From an uncultured Oscillospiraceae bacterium (GTDB lineage Bacteria > Bacillota > Clostridia > Oscillospirales > Ruminococcaceae), in assembly GCA_934454435.1 (NCBI GenBank), contig CAKSGA010000010.1, forward strand, positions 1 to 37,954: a DNA stretch of 37,954 bases. The letters run 5' to 3'. Under the pieces are notes generated by a model. The model did no database searches and had not been told where the DNA came from. It saw nothing but the letters and a program-made list of their open reading frames with translations. Each line of letters starts with the position of its first letter. Within the stretch, counting starts at the first letter, position 1. Position numbers and translations under genes: made by a program. This document shows, piece by piece, positions 16,865 to 24,436 of the stretch.

Positions 16865-17214
16865 CAGAAGCCTCCTCCGGTTATCTCGTCGAACTTCTCC
16901 TCTGCGGCGGTTTCAGCCTCGTTGCCGCACCATTCGCATACAGTGGTGGTTTCACCGTTCCAGCAGGTGGTCTTTCCGCACTCTGCACACTGGAAGAAGC
17001 CCTTTGCACCGCAGTACGGGCAGGAGGGGTACTCCGTAGTTACATATATGCTTCCGCTTATCTTGGTATCGCCGAACTTTTCACGTGCCGCCGTCTGTTC
17101 GCTGACCTTGAATGCCCAGGTCGCATACCAGTCGCCGTCCTCACGCTGCTCGGTGCGAATGCCGAACAGTGCGTGCTCGTTCTTGCATTTTGTGAGTATT
17201 ACTGCTGCTGTCAT
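16864..17214 (-). CDS. TerY-C-like zinc-binding protein
   Basis: 116 residues. The N-terminal half (CKNEHALFGIRTEQ...WYATWAFKV) and the C-terminal cysteine set (CPYCG, CAECGKTTC, CEWCG) resemble the TerY-C metal-binding domain, which in tellurium-resistance-type operons is usually fused to or next to a TerY vWA protein. Here it stands alone between the Sel1 protein and the kinase. AGGAGG precedes the ATG; the stop overlaps the kinase start. Predicted to be a cytoplasmic zinc adaptor for the kinase. The family match is by eye. Confidence 0.72.
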   Translation of the reverse strand: MTAAVILTKCKNEHALFGIRTEQREDGDWYATWAFKVSEQTAAREKFGDTKISGSIYVTTEYPSCPYCGAKGFFQCAECGKTTCWNGETTTVCEWCGNEAETAAEEKFDEITGGGF

Positions 17215-17229
17215 CTTATCCTCCTGACA

Positions 17230-18540
17230 TTATTTTCTGGCTTCCAATTTTTCAAGCACCTTTGCCGCTTCTGCATGACCGTTCCCGGCGGCAAGCCTGA
17301 AATATTTCTTTGCTTCTTCACGGTTCTTTTCAACGCCGCTCCCCCTGAGGTACATCACCCCGAGGTTGTACTGTGCGATGTCCAAACCCTGCTCCGCCGC
17401 CCTGGAGAACCACGTGAACGCCGCATAGACGTTCTTCTCAACTCCGCTGCCGAGGTACAGGCACTTGCCGTAGCTGCACTGTGCCCTCGCATGACCTGCC
17501 TCCGCCGCATGGCGGTAGAACATCGCAGCGCTCTGGAAGTCCTGTTCCGCAAGGCAGCGCCGTGCGGACTGGTAGTCCTTTTCTCCGTCGTCCGGAAGCG
17601 GCTCCGGGGGCTCTGTTTCCGGTGGCTCCTCCTGCCGGGGCTCCGGCTCCGGGACCGGCTGCTCCGGCAGGAGCTTTCTCCAGCGTTTCGCCGTTTCCGT
17701 GTCCTTATCGACAAAGGTACCGGTTTCGTAGCAGAGGGCTATCATCTCCACCGCCTGCTCGTAGCACTGCTTTGCCGCCCGCAGGAACCACTCGAACGCA
17801 TACGCTTCGTTTATGTCGCAGGCGATACCCTCGGCGTAGAAGTAGCCTGTCATGTACTGTGCCGCAGGGACGCCATTCTCCGCCGCCCGCAGGAACCACT
17901 CACGTGCCGCCTTTACGTCCTGCACTCCGCCCCTGCCCTCCATGAGATAGAAGCCGGTGTAGTACTCTGCTTCTGCACAGTCCTGCTGGGCTGAGAGCGT
18001 GAACCAGTACATTGCCTTGTCGTAGTCCTTTATCCTGTCGAAATGCCTGCCAAGGCTGTATTGCTCGGCGCTGTCGGTGATGTTCTTGCGGCTCTCGGTA
18101 TCGGCTGCGGGGAGCTGCGTTTCCATTCTGAACGAAATATCGCACCCCAGAGCCGCCGCCACTGCTTCCACCACCGCCGCAGCGGTCCTGCCCCGCAGAC
18201 CTATCTCGTCCCGCAGGGACTTCACGCACCTTGCCGCCGCAGCGGAGCGCACCTCGAAAGGCTTTCCACGGACCGCCCACAGCTTCTGGGCACAGCCGTC
18301 ATACAGCGCAATATGGCACTGTCGCCGCAGCACGTTCTCTTTCGGGAAAATATCGGCGATGAGCGAGTCCGTGCGTCTGCGGTCAAGCAGGGTGTTCTCC
18401 CCGAAACGCCCGGAAATATAGCACAGCATTCCCTTCAGGTCCTTTACCGCCTCACCCTCCGGGGTGTGGACCGTCCTGCAGTAGGGACACGCTGTGCTCC
18501 TGCCCTCATCGAACACTCTTCCGCATTTTCCGCATACCAT
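17230..18540 (-). CDS. Zinc-ribbon and Sel1-repeat protein
   Basis: 436 residues. It starts with a zinc ribbon (Cys3, Cys6, Cys18, Cys21 in MVCGKCG...CPYC), then a ~120-residue domain I cannot name (YISGRFGENTLLDRRRTDSLIADIF onward), then Sel1-like repeats in two blocks, each unit resembling AEYYTGFYLMEGRGG...AAREWFLRAAENG. A Pro/Glu-rich linker separates the blocks. Sel1 repeats are protein-protein interaction solenoids, so it is a likely scaffold or substrate of the kinase two genes downstream. The start at 18540 is chosen because GGAGGTGA precedes it and the cysteine pair follows at once; the longer frame to 18585 lacks a ribosome site. First gene of the operon. Confidence 0.82.
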   Translation of the reverse strand: MVCGKCGRVFDEGRSTACPYCRTVHTPEGEAVKDLKGMLCYISGRFGENTLLDRRRTDSLIADIFPKENVLRRQCHIALYDGCAQKLWAVRGKPFEVRSAAAARCVKSLRDEIGLRGRTAAAVVEAVAAALGCDISFRMETQLPAADTESRKNITDSAEQYSLGRHFDRIKDYDKAMYWFTLSAQQDCAEAEYYTGFYLMEGRGGVQDVKAAREWFLRAAENGVPAAQYMTGYFYAEGIACDINEAYAFEWFLRAAKQCYEQAVEMIALCYETGTFVDKDTETAKRWRKLLPEQPVPEPEPRQEEPPETEPPEPLPDDGEKDYQSARRCLAEQDFQSAAMFYRHAAEAGHARAQCSYGKCLYLGSGVEKNVYAAFTWFSRAAEQGLDIAQYNLGVMYLRGSGVEKNREEAKKYFRLAAGNGHAEAAKVLEKLEARK

Positions 18541-18575
18541 TACGCTCACCTCCGCAAATAATATCATATATGGAT

Positions 18576-18604
18576 ATTGTATCACAAACAGGCGTTTATG
18601 TCAA
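18576..18604 (-). promoter_or_regulatory. Promoter of the Sel1/TerY-C/kinase operon
   Basis: Minus-strand TTGACA (18599-18604), 17-nt spacer, TACAAT (18576-18581), with extended TGA. Almost the same -10 region as the MATE promoter. Confidence 0.83.
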
Positions 18605-18620
18605 TTGAAATCCGCACGGC

Positions 18621-18649
18621 TTGACATTCCCGGGGTATTGGGGTATAAT
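18621..18649 (+). promoter_or_regulatory. Promoter of metA
   Basis: Plus-strand TTGACA (18621-18626), 17-nt spacer, TATAAT (18644-18649). The ~35-nt leader is too short for a SAM riboswitch or T-box, so methionine control must act otherwise, if at all. Confidence 0.85.
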
Positions 18650-18692
18650 ACACTTATAATATATAAAATAGTTTTTGGGAAAGGAACACGAA

Positions 18693-19610
18693 ATGCCAGT
18701 AAAAATAGCCGACGGACTGCCAGCGCAGTCGATACTTGAAAACGAGCATATATTCATTATGACGGAGCACAGGGCGCTCCACCAGGATATTCGACCCCTG
18801 AAGATAGGCATACTGAACCTCATGCCGACAAAGGTCGCAACAGAAACACAGATACTCCGAAGCCTGTCCAACACCCCGCTGCAGATAGAAGTGACCCTGG
18901 TGCAGACCTCCACATACACCAGCCGCAACACCTCCAGCGAACACCTGCTGAACTTCTACAAGACTTTTGACGAAATAAAGAACATGAACTTCGACGGCTT
19001 CATAATCACCGGCGCACCGGTGGAGCACATGGATTTCGAGGACGTGGACTACTGGGACGAAATATGCCAGATAATGGAGTGGACAAAGACCCACGTGCAT
19101 TCCACTTTCCACATCTGCTGGGCGGCTCAGGCGGCTCTTTACTACCATTACGGGATAAAGAAGTACCCGCTGAAGGAGAAGCTCTCCGGCGTGTTCCTGC
19201 ACACTCTGCTCACCCCGAAGTCAAGGCTGTTCAGGGGATTTGACAGCGAGTTCTGGGCGCCGCATTCCCGCCACACTGAGGTCCGCCGGGAGGATATAGA
19301 GAAAGTCCCGCAGCTTAAAGTCATGTCCGTTTCAGAGGAAGCGGGGGTCTACGCAGTTTGCAGCGAGGACAGCCGCCAGTTCTTCATAACCGGTCATTCA
19401 GAGTACGACGCAGACACCCTGGCGCTGGAGTACAAGCGTGATCTTGAAAAGGGTCTGAACCCGAAGATACCCGCCCACTACTTCCCCGACGACGACCCCA
19501 CAAAGCAGCCCGTGATGAAGTGGCGTGCGCACTCCACCCTGATCTACACCAACTGGCTGAACTACTTCGTATATCAGACGACCCCGTTTGATATTTCTGA
19601 AAAAATCTGA
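18693..19610 (+). CDS. metA: Homoserine O-acetyltransferase (MetA family)
   Basis: 305 residues. It acylates homoserine at the start of methionine synthesis in the cytoplasm. With the start at 18693 the family numbering fits exactly: catalytic Cys142 in [10 protein letters not shown], and the His/Glu pair in TGHSEYD. Residue 111, which decides the acyl donor in this family, is Glu (TGAPVE); in characterised enzymes Glu111 goes with acetyl-CoA and Gly111 with succinyl-CoA. The name metAA is used for the acetyl type. The ATG at 18693 has AAAGGAA upstream and the standard MPVKI N-terminus, so the TTG at 18675 is rejected. Transcribed alone from a consensus promoter. Confidence 0.93.
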   Translation: MPVKIADGLPAQSILENEHIFIMTEHRALHQDIRPLKIGILNLMPTKVATETQILRSLSNTPLQIEVTLVQTSTYTSRNTSSEHLLNFYKTFDEIKNMNFDGFIITGAPVEHMDFEDVDYWDEICQIMEWTKTHVHSTFHICWAAQAALYYHYGIKKYPLKEKLSGVFLHTLLTPKSRLFRGFDSEFWAPHSRHTEVRREDIEKVPQLKVMSVSEEAGVYAVCSEDSRQFFITGHSEYDADTLALEYKRDLEKGLNPKIPAHYFPDDDPTKQPVMKWRAHSTLIYTNWLNYFVYQTTPFDISEKI

Positions 19611-19617
19611 AAAGACC

Positions 19618-19646
19618 TTGCAATTTGACAGGATATATGTTATAAT
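19618..19646 (+). promoter_or_regulatory. Promoter of the zinc-ribbon membrane protein gene
   Basis: TTGCAA (19618-19623), 17-nt spacer, TATAAT (19641-19646) with extended TGT. It starts directly after the metA stop codon. Confidence 0.7.
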
Positions 19647-19702
19647 TAACCCATAAAAAAGTTCCGACCTGAAAGGTCCGTATGAAAGGAAGAGGTATCA
19701 CA

Positions 19703-20428
19703 ATGTATTTAGAGGGAGTTTATCTCGCACGTTTCCTGATCATTCTCATCGGCGCAGTTGTTGCAGTTGCCGCCGGCATTCTCGCTCATGTGCTGTATTT
19801 CGGCCCCAAGTCCAAGGATCCGTATGCAAGCAATGTCTGCAAGTTCGCTAACGGCCAGCGTTTTCTGCCGGTAAGCGTTATCAAGTGCGCATACTATGCA
19901 GCTGCACTGTTCCTGGTATTCGAGGGTATTGCCGCATTCCCGGTATCCGGTTTCAGCGGTATCACGACCTTTATCTCCACTGCTATCTTCGGCAACATCT
20001 TCCTGCGCATCGGCTATGAGCTGGTAATGGCAGCCCGTAAGAACGCAGGCATCGACACCGATAACAACACCGCCGAGGAACCCAAGACCTCCAATGTTGT
20101 TATTCCCCAGATCTCTAACGTTCAGCCCCAGTACCAGGGCCCCCAGTATCAGACCCAGTACCAGCAGCCCGTTCAGCAGGCTCAGCCGGTACAGCCTCAG
20201 TTCCAGCAGCCTGTTCAGCCCCAGTATCAGCAGCCGGCTCCGGCTCCTGTTTCTCAGCCGGTATTCCAGCAGCCTGCACCTGTTCAGCAGGTACAGCCCC
20301 AGCAGGTTCAGCAGCCCGCTCCCGCTCCGGCACCCCAGGCAGCTCAGGATTTCCCCTGCCCCAGCTGCGGAAAGCTCCTCAAGGCTGGCGCAAAGTTCTG
20401 CCCCTACTGCGGCAAGCCCACTGTATAA
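19703..20428 (+). CDS. Membrane protein with Gln/Pro-rich linker and C-terminal zinc ribbon
   Basis: 241 residues. An N-terminal helix (about 7-33) and two further hydrophobic stretches (about 60-108) place the first half in the membrane. A long low-complexity Gln/Pro/Val linker (about 130-210, repeating QPVQPQ-type units) leads to a double-CxxC zinc ribbon at the end (CPSCG...CPYCGKP). This layout is common in Clostridia proteins of unknown function; the ribbon may bind nucleic acid or protein partners in the cytoplasm. The start at 19703 has GGAAGAGG 7 nt upstream and is preferred to the ATG at 19682. No enzyme motif is visible. The two hairpin copies and structured element downstream end its transcript. 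Confidence 0.8.
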   Translation: MYLEGVYLARFLIILIGAVVAVAAGILAHVLYFGPKSKDPYASNVCKFANGQRFLPVSVIKCAYYAAALFLVFEGIAAFPVSGFSGITTFISTAIFGNIFLRIGYELVMAARKNAGIDTDNNTAEEPKTSNVVIPQISNVQPQYQGPQYQTQYQQPVQQAQPVQPQFQQPVQPQYQQPAPAPVSQPVFQQPAPVQQVQPQQVQQPAPAPAPQAAQDFPCPSCGKLLKAGAKFCPYCGKPTV

Positions 20429-20450
20429 CAGAGCTACATAATAAACTTAA

Positions 20451-20474
20451 AGCGCTCCATGTAAATGGGGCGCT
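20451..20474. terminator. Left copy of duplicated terminator hairpin (element A flank)
   Basis: A 10-bp stem AGCGCTCCAT / ATGGGGCGCT with loop GTAA. On the minus strand it is followed by a T-rich tail toward the end of the zinc-ribbon gene. It is base-for-base identical to the hairpin at 20606-20629. Confidence 0.85.
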
Positions 20475-20605
20475 CAGCTTGTCTAAAAAGTATCTATCCC
20501 AGGCTGCCGAGAAAGGTGCAGATGCTAGGAACCCGCATGACGGCTAGGCTTTGTGCCTGCCGTCATGCGGAGTGACGACGCAGATGTGCCTTTATCGACA
20601 GCCTG
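20475..20605 (+). repeat. Structured repeat element, copy A (131 bp)
   Basis: An element bounded by imperfect inverted ends, CAGCTTGTC and GACAGCCTG. Inside are nested stems: I, CAGGCTG (20500) with CAGCCTG (ending 20605); II, AAAGGTGCA (20512-20520) with TGTGCCTTT (20585-20593); III, a perfect 12-bp stem CCGCATGACGGC (20533-20544) with 20559-20570, capped by AGGC-TTTGT-GCCT. Unpaired conserved strings shared with copy B include CTAGGAACC and GGAGTGACGAC. It lies between convergent genes and splits what looks like a single bidirectional terminator. No protein is encoded. Confidence 0.85.
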
Positions 20606-20634
20606 AGCGCTCCATGTAAATGGGGCGCTTTTTT
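20606..20634 (+). terminator. Right copy of duplicated terminator hairpin (element A flank)
   Basis: Same 24-base hairpin as at 20451-20474, in direct orientation, followed by TTTTTT on the plus strand: a functional terminator for rightward transcription, 3 bp before the convergent GNAT gene ends. Confidence 0.88.
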
Positions 20635-20637
20635 ATA

Positions 20638-21090
20638 TCAGAGTCTGTACTGCATGAAATTGCCGTTCTTCTCAAATCCAAAATTACTGTAAAGAAGCAC
20701 ACCCATATTTGAAGCGGTTATCTGCACGGTCCCGCAGCCGTAATTTCTGGCTTCCTCAACTACCAGCGAAAGGAGCTTTCTTGCGATACCCTGCCGACGG
20801 TATTCCGGGTCAGTGAACATGCTGGAGAGCAGCCCCATCTTTCCGCTGGGACACCCGAAATACGGCGGCTTCTCAACAAAGGACATACCAGAAGTCCCAA
20901 CGATCCTTTCACCATCTACAGCCAGCCAGGACACAAATGTTCCGTCTGCCATATGGCGGGTATAGTAGTCTTGCAGCGCTGGACGCAGGTCGATATCCTC
21001 TGTAGCGCCCTCCTCACGGAGCTGTTTTATACGCATGGTTATAAATATCGTCAAATCATCTTTTTGTAATCTGCGGTACTCAATACTCAT
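20638..21090 (-). CDS. GNAT family N-acetyltransferase
   Basis: 150 residues. The acetyl-CoA binding motif A is visible as SSMFTDPEYRRQGIARKLLSLVVEEAR, with the R/QxxGxA pyrophosphate loop (RRQGIA). Motif B follows (YSNFGFEKNGNFMQYRL). The substrate cannot be predicted. The ATG at 21090 is chosen: GAGG lies 9 nt upstream, and the GTG at 21105 would overlap that ribosome site. It is 90 bp downstream of ilvE on the same strand, but a hairpin terminator lies between; I see no separate strong promoter, so it may depend on read-through. Confidence 0.9.
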   Translation of the reverse strand: MSIEYRRLQKDDLTIFITMRIKQLREEGATEDIDLRPALQDYYTRHMADGTFVSWLAVDGERIVGTSGMSFVEKPPYFGCPSGKMGLLSSMFTDPEYRRQGIARKLLSLVVEEARNYGCGTVQITASNMGVLLYSNFGFEKNGNFMQYRL

Positions 21091-21125
21091 TTGCAGCGTC
21101 CTCACTCAGAAACACATATACAAAA

Positions 21126-21159
21126 TCACGCTGATATACAATTTGTAATACCAGCGTGA
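21126..21159 (-). terminator. Terminator of ilvE
   Basis: Stem TCACGCTG / CAGCGTGA (21126-21133 with 21152-21159) enclosing a second inverted repeat TACAA/TTGTA. The minus-strand tail is TTTTGTATA. Confidence 0.65.
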
Positions 21160-21179
21160 AATTATTCAATTTGTCAAAA

Positions 21180-22244
21180 TCAGAGCTTCTCGATCCAGCC
21201 CATGTCGTCCGGGATCTTGCCGAACTGCATACCGGTCATGGTGTCATAGAGCTTCTGGGTGATCGGGCCGATCTTGCCATTGCCGATCTCCATGACCTTG
21301 TCGCCCCACTTCAGGTGACCTACAGGGGAAACGACAGCCGCTGTACCGGTGCCGAATACCTCGTCCAGCTTGCCTGCGTCGTAAGCATCAGCGACTTCCT
21401 GGATAGTGATACGGCGCTCGGAAACCTTCATGCCCCACTTTCTGCACAGCTCAAGAGCGGACTTTCTGGTGATACCGGAAAGAATGCTGCCCTGGAGGGA
21501 CGGAGTAACTACCTCGCCGTCGATAACGAACATGATGTTCATAGCGCCGACCTCTTCGATGTACTTGCGCTCAACACCGTCAAGCCACAGTACCTGGGAG
21601 TAGTTCTGCTTGTGAGCCTCGTCCTGGCCTGCAAGGGAAGCTGCGTAGTTACCGCCTGTCTTTGTGAAGCCCATACCGCCTCTTACCGCACGAACGTAGT
21701 TTGTTTCAACGTAGATGTTTACGGGGTTGATGCCGGTGCTGTAATATGCGCCGGAGGGGCTCATGATGATCATGAAGTAGTACTTCTCGCCGGGGCGTAC
21801 ACCCAGGAAAGGATCAGCAGCAAAGATGAACGGACGGATATAAAGGGAAGCACCGTCAATGTGCGGAACCCAGTCCTTGTCTATCTCGACCAGGGCGTGG
21901 AGGGCCTGGAGGGCGTCCTTCTCGTTGATCTGCGGGATAACAAGACGCTCAGCGGAAACGTTCATTCTCTTGAAGTTCTCCTCGGGACGGAAGAACTGAA
22001 TGTCACCGGAAGGGGTTCTGTATGCCTTCATACCCTCGAAGATCTCCTGACCGTAATGGAGCACCATTGCAGAGGGCATGAGCTCAATAGGACCGTAGGG
22101 CACGATACGTGCGTCATGCCAGCCCTGGCCTTCGTCATATTCCATCACGAACATATGGTCAGTGAAGATGTGTCCGAAGCCCAGCTTGGTTTCGTCAGCG
22201 GGTTTCTGCTTGGGGTTAGTCGTCTTTTCAATTCTGATATCCAT
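21180..22244 (-). CDS. ilvE: Branched-chain amino acid aminotransferase
   Basis: A 354-residue PLP enzyme of fold type IV that interconverts leucine, isoleucine and valine with their 2-oxo acids, using glutamate/2-oxoglutarate. It has the long (type II) BCAT pattern: LHYGQEIFEGMKAY, FRPEENFKRMN, SLYIRPFIFA, the PLP Lys195 in FTKTGGNYAAS, LWLDGVERKYIEEVGAMNI, and DEVFGTGTAAVVSPVG. AAAGGAT lies 8 nt before the ATG. Promoter at 22301-22329. Both ends match the family length. No T-box leader is visible; the 5' leader is only about 50 nt. Confidence 0.97.
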   Translation of the reverse strand: MDIRIEKTTNPKQKPADETKLGFGHIFTDHMFVMEYDEGQGWHDARIVPYGPIELMPSAMVLHYGQEIFEGMKAYRTPSGDIQFFRPEENFKRMNVSAERLVIPQINEKDALQALHALVEIDKDWVPHIDGASLYIRPFIFAADPFLGVRPGEKYYFMIIMSPSGAYYSTGINPVNIYVETNYVRAVRGGMGFTKTGGNYAASLAGQDEAHKQNYSQVLWLDGVERKYIEEVGAMNIMFVIDGEVVTPSLQGSILSGITRKSALELCRKWGMKVSERRITIQEVADAYDAGKLDEVFGTGTAAVVSPVGHLKWGDKVMEIGNGKIGPITQKLYDTMTGMQFGKIPDDMGWIEKL

Positions 22245-22300
22245 AATTATGTATCCTTTCCTGCACGCCTGGTAGGGTCATGCGATTTATATACAAGATT

Positions 22301-22329
22301 ATTATAGCACTATTCCGCCGGATTGTAAA
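22301..22329 (-). promoter_or_regulatory. Promoter of ilvE
   Basis: Minus-strand TTTACA (22324-22329), 17-nt spacer, TATAAT (22301-22306) with extended TGC. Confidence 0.75.
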
Positions 22330-22355
22330 TGTTTTTTTTGGATTTTTTCGTAATT

Positions 22356-22423
22356 ATGCAATTTTTGCATAGTCCGGGCGGCAAAATACACATTAACTCC
22401 GCATGCGTGCAATAGCCCCGGAC
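22356..22423. promoter_or_regulatory. Inverted repeats between divergent ilvE and DUF389 promoters
   Basis: ATGCAA-TTT-TTGCAT (22356-22370), a perfect 6-bp dyad, and GTCCGGG (22372-22378) pairing with CCCGGAC (22417-22423). They sit between the two outward-facing promoters and could be operator sites or hairpins; nothing else identifies a regulator. Confidence 0.35.
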
Positions 22424-22428
22424 AGAAG

Positions 22429-22457
22429 TTGACAGCATTCCACCATGATGTTATAAT
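22429..22457 (+). promoter_or_regulatory. Promoter of the DUF389 gene
   Basis: Plus-strand TTGACA (22429-22434), 17-nt spacer, TATAAT (22452-22457) with extended TGT. The leader is about 28 nt. Confidence 0.82.
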
Positions 22458-22491
22458 AAAATGGAAAAAATACATACTGCGAGGGAAGATC

Positions 22492-23943
22492 ATGAGTAAA
22501 GAAACAGAAAAAGCCGACCAGATCGACAAGGCAGTCCACAAGGATATAAAGCAGCGGCGCAGCGGTCTCCGCCAGTTCATCAGCGACATGCTGAACATGC
22601 ACGACGGAATGATGAGCTACGAAGAAATAGACGCAATGATGCTGGAGAACACCGTCATTCACGGTCCAAACATGTGGATACTATGTCTTGCGGCCCTGAT
22701 CGCATCGATAGGTCTGAACATGAACTCCACAGCCGTAATAATCGGCGCAATGCTCATATCACCGCTTATGAGCGGTATCATGACAATGGGCTATTCCCTT
22801 GCGGTGAGGGACCTGCGGCTGCTGCGCCGGGCGCTGATACGCTTCGGGACGCAGGTCGTTATCAGCCTGATAAGCTCCACGGTGTACTTCCTGATAACGC
22901 CGCTGGATACTCCCACAGCCGAAATGATAGCCCGCACCAGCCCAACGATATGGGACGTCCTTATCGCACTGTTCGGCGGAATTGCCGGAGCCATAGGCAA
23001 CACCCGTGAAAAAAAGGGCAACGTTATCCCCGGCGTGGCTATCGCTACGGCGCTCATGCCGCCGTTATGCACTGCGGGATACGGGATAGCCTCGGGGCAG
23101 CCATCGTTCTTCCTGGGAGCATTCTACCTGTTCCTGATAAACACGCTGTTCATCTCGCTTTCGACAATGATAGTGACCATGATGCTGCGTGTCCCCTACC
23201 ACCGCAACGTCAGCGACAAGAAACAGAAAAAGATCAACCACGCCATCGCTGCGATCACCATAATCGCAGCCGTACCCAGCGTGTTCTTCGGAGCTTCCAC
23301 CGTGTACAGCTCGGTCATGGACAAGAACATTTCAAGCTACCTCAGCAGCGAATTCATCTTTTCCGGCACGACCGTTGTAAAATCGAGTGCTGACAAGAAC
23401 GCCCGCACCGTTTCCGTTTCCCTTGTGGGAACTCCGATATCTGATGATGTTATAGCAATGCTTCAGCAGGAGATGCCAAAATACGGACTGGACGGCTACA
23501 CCCTGAGCGTCACCCAGAACAGCGCCATAGAGCTCCCTGACGATGAGGACAGCGCCGACAAGATAACTATAGCCCTCCAGGAGAACCACATAAACGAGCT
23601 GGAAAGCCAGCTTGCGGAGCAGGAGCAGACGATAAGCTCCCTGCAAAGCGAGAACACGACCCTTAAAGACACCATCGACCACGCTGCCGTTGCACAGAAA
23701 GCCGCAAAGGTATTCCCGGAGCTCAGTAATATCCGCTGCGGCAGTCTCACCGATTCCAACGGCAATTACGAAGTGCTGATAGCGGATTCCGACTCCACGG
23801 ACGAAGCGCTGACCGCGCACATCAGGAACTGGCTCGCCGCCGAAACGGACTCCGACCGCTGCGAGGTCTACATAACCGTTAACACTCCGGAGTTGACCCA
23901 GGAAACCGCCGACTGCACGGAAGAGATACCCACCGAAGAGTAA
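22492..23943 (+). CDS. DUF389 membrane protein with C-terminal coiled coil
   Basis: 483 residues. The DUF389 (TIGR00341-like) membrane region spans about 55-250: NSTAVIIGAMLISPLMSGIM, a GGIAGAIGNTREKKGNVIPGVAIATALMPPLCTAGYG signature, and several further hydrophobic helices. The C-terminal ~230 residues are soluble, with a coiled coil at about 355-395 (NHINELESQLAEQEQTISSL). The function of DUF389 is not established; it is widespread and membrane-bound. The start at 22492 is set by GAGGG 6 nt upstream and a promoter ending at 22457. The next gene begins 1 nt after its stop, suggesting a coupled pair. Confidence 0.9.
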   Translation: MSKETEKADQIDKAVHKDIKQRRSGLRQFISDMLNMHDGMMSYEEIDAMMLENTVIHGPNMWILCLAALIASIGLNMNSTAVIIGAMLISPLMSGIMTMGYSLAVRDLRLLRRALIRFGTQVVISLISSTVYFLITPLDTPTAEMIARTSPTIWDVLIALFGGIAGAIGNTREKKGNVIPGVAIATALMPPLCTAGYGIASGQPSFFLGAFYLFLINTLFISLSTMIVTMMLRVPYHRNVSDKKQKKINHAIAAITIIAAVPSVFFGASTVYSSVMDKNISSYLSSEFIFSGTTVVKSSADKNARTVSVSLVGTPISDDVIAMLQQEMPKYGLDGYTLSVTQNSAIELPDDEDSADKITIALQENHINELESQLAEQEQTISSLQSENTTLKDTIDHAAVAQKAAKVFPELSNIRCGSLTDSNGNYEVLIADSDSTDEALTAHIRNWLAAETDSDRCEVYITVNTPELTQETADCTEEIPTEE

Positions 23944-23944
23944 T

Positions 23945-24373
23945 ATGGAAAACATAATTATTTTGATCCGTAAAGCGCAATACCATGAAGCCAAAGCGTT
24001 GTTCGACCAGCTTTCCCGGGCAGAACAAAGAGATCTGCTGATCGAAGAAGCAAGCCTGACTGACAGCATATGTGTATTAGGCTTCGCAGAATACCTCATA
24101 TCTCTGGATAATACAAGTTATAACCACATGCTTGCAGCCGAAGTACTGATACAGATGTGCTGGCTGACAGGTGCGTACAACATCGCATTTTATCATGCAA
24201 GGGAAATGTATCGTATAAATCCAGATACAGACGCCAAAAAGTTCCTGCTGTTTTTCTATGGGCTGCCGGAAAAAATCATGCCAGAGGAATACGCCCTGGA
24301 GATCGCAAAAGATATTCTCCGCACAGACCCGGACTATGGACCTGCAAAAAATATAATACAAAAGTGCAAATAA
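23945..24373 (+). CDS. Small helical protein of unknown function coupled to the DUF389 gene
   Basis: 142 residues, mostly helical, with a TPR-like feel (YHEAKALFDQLSRAEQRDLLIEE; AYNIAFYHAREMYRINPDTDAKKFLLFFYGL) but no confident family. No signal peptide. The ATG is 1 nt after the DUF389 stop codon with GAAGAG just before, so it is translated from the same transcript. It is somewhat richer in AT than its neighbour. A perfect stem terminator ends the transcript 5 bp later. It might be a cytoplasmic partner of the membrane protein. Confidence 0.75.
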   Translation: MENIIILIRKAQYHEAKALFDQLSRAEQRDLLIEEASLTDSICVLGFAEYLISLDNTSYNHMLAAEVLIQMCWLTGAYNIAFYHAREMYRINPDTDAKKFLLFFYGLPEKIMPEEYALEIAKDILRTDPDYGPAKNIIQKCK

Positions 24374-24378
24374 TAAAA

Positions 24379-24400
24379 GGGCTGCGAGATCTCGCAGCCC
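24379..24400. terminator. Bidirectional terminator between convergent genes
   Basis: Perfect 22-base palindrome: GGGCTGCGA-GATC-TCGCAGCCC. The plus-strand tail is ATATCTTTTGTTT; the minus-strand tail is TTTTATTATTTGC. It serves both the 142-residue gene and the 3D-domain gene. Confidence 0.88.
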
Positions 24401-24436
24401 ATATCTTTTGTTTAAACAATAAATCCGAATTGCCTG

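Noticed and set aside
18649..18692. SAM riboswitch or T-box before metA, and T-box before ilvE.
   Set aside because: Both leaders are far too short and carry no such motifs.
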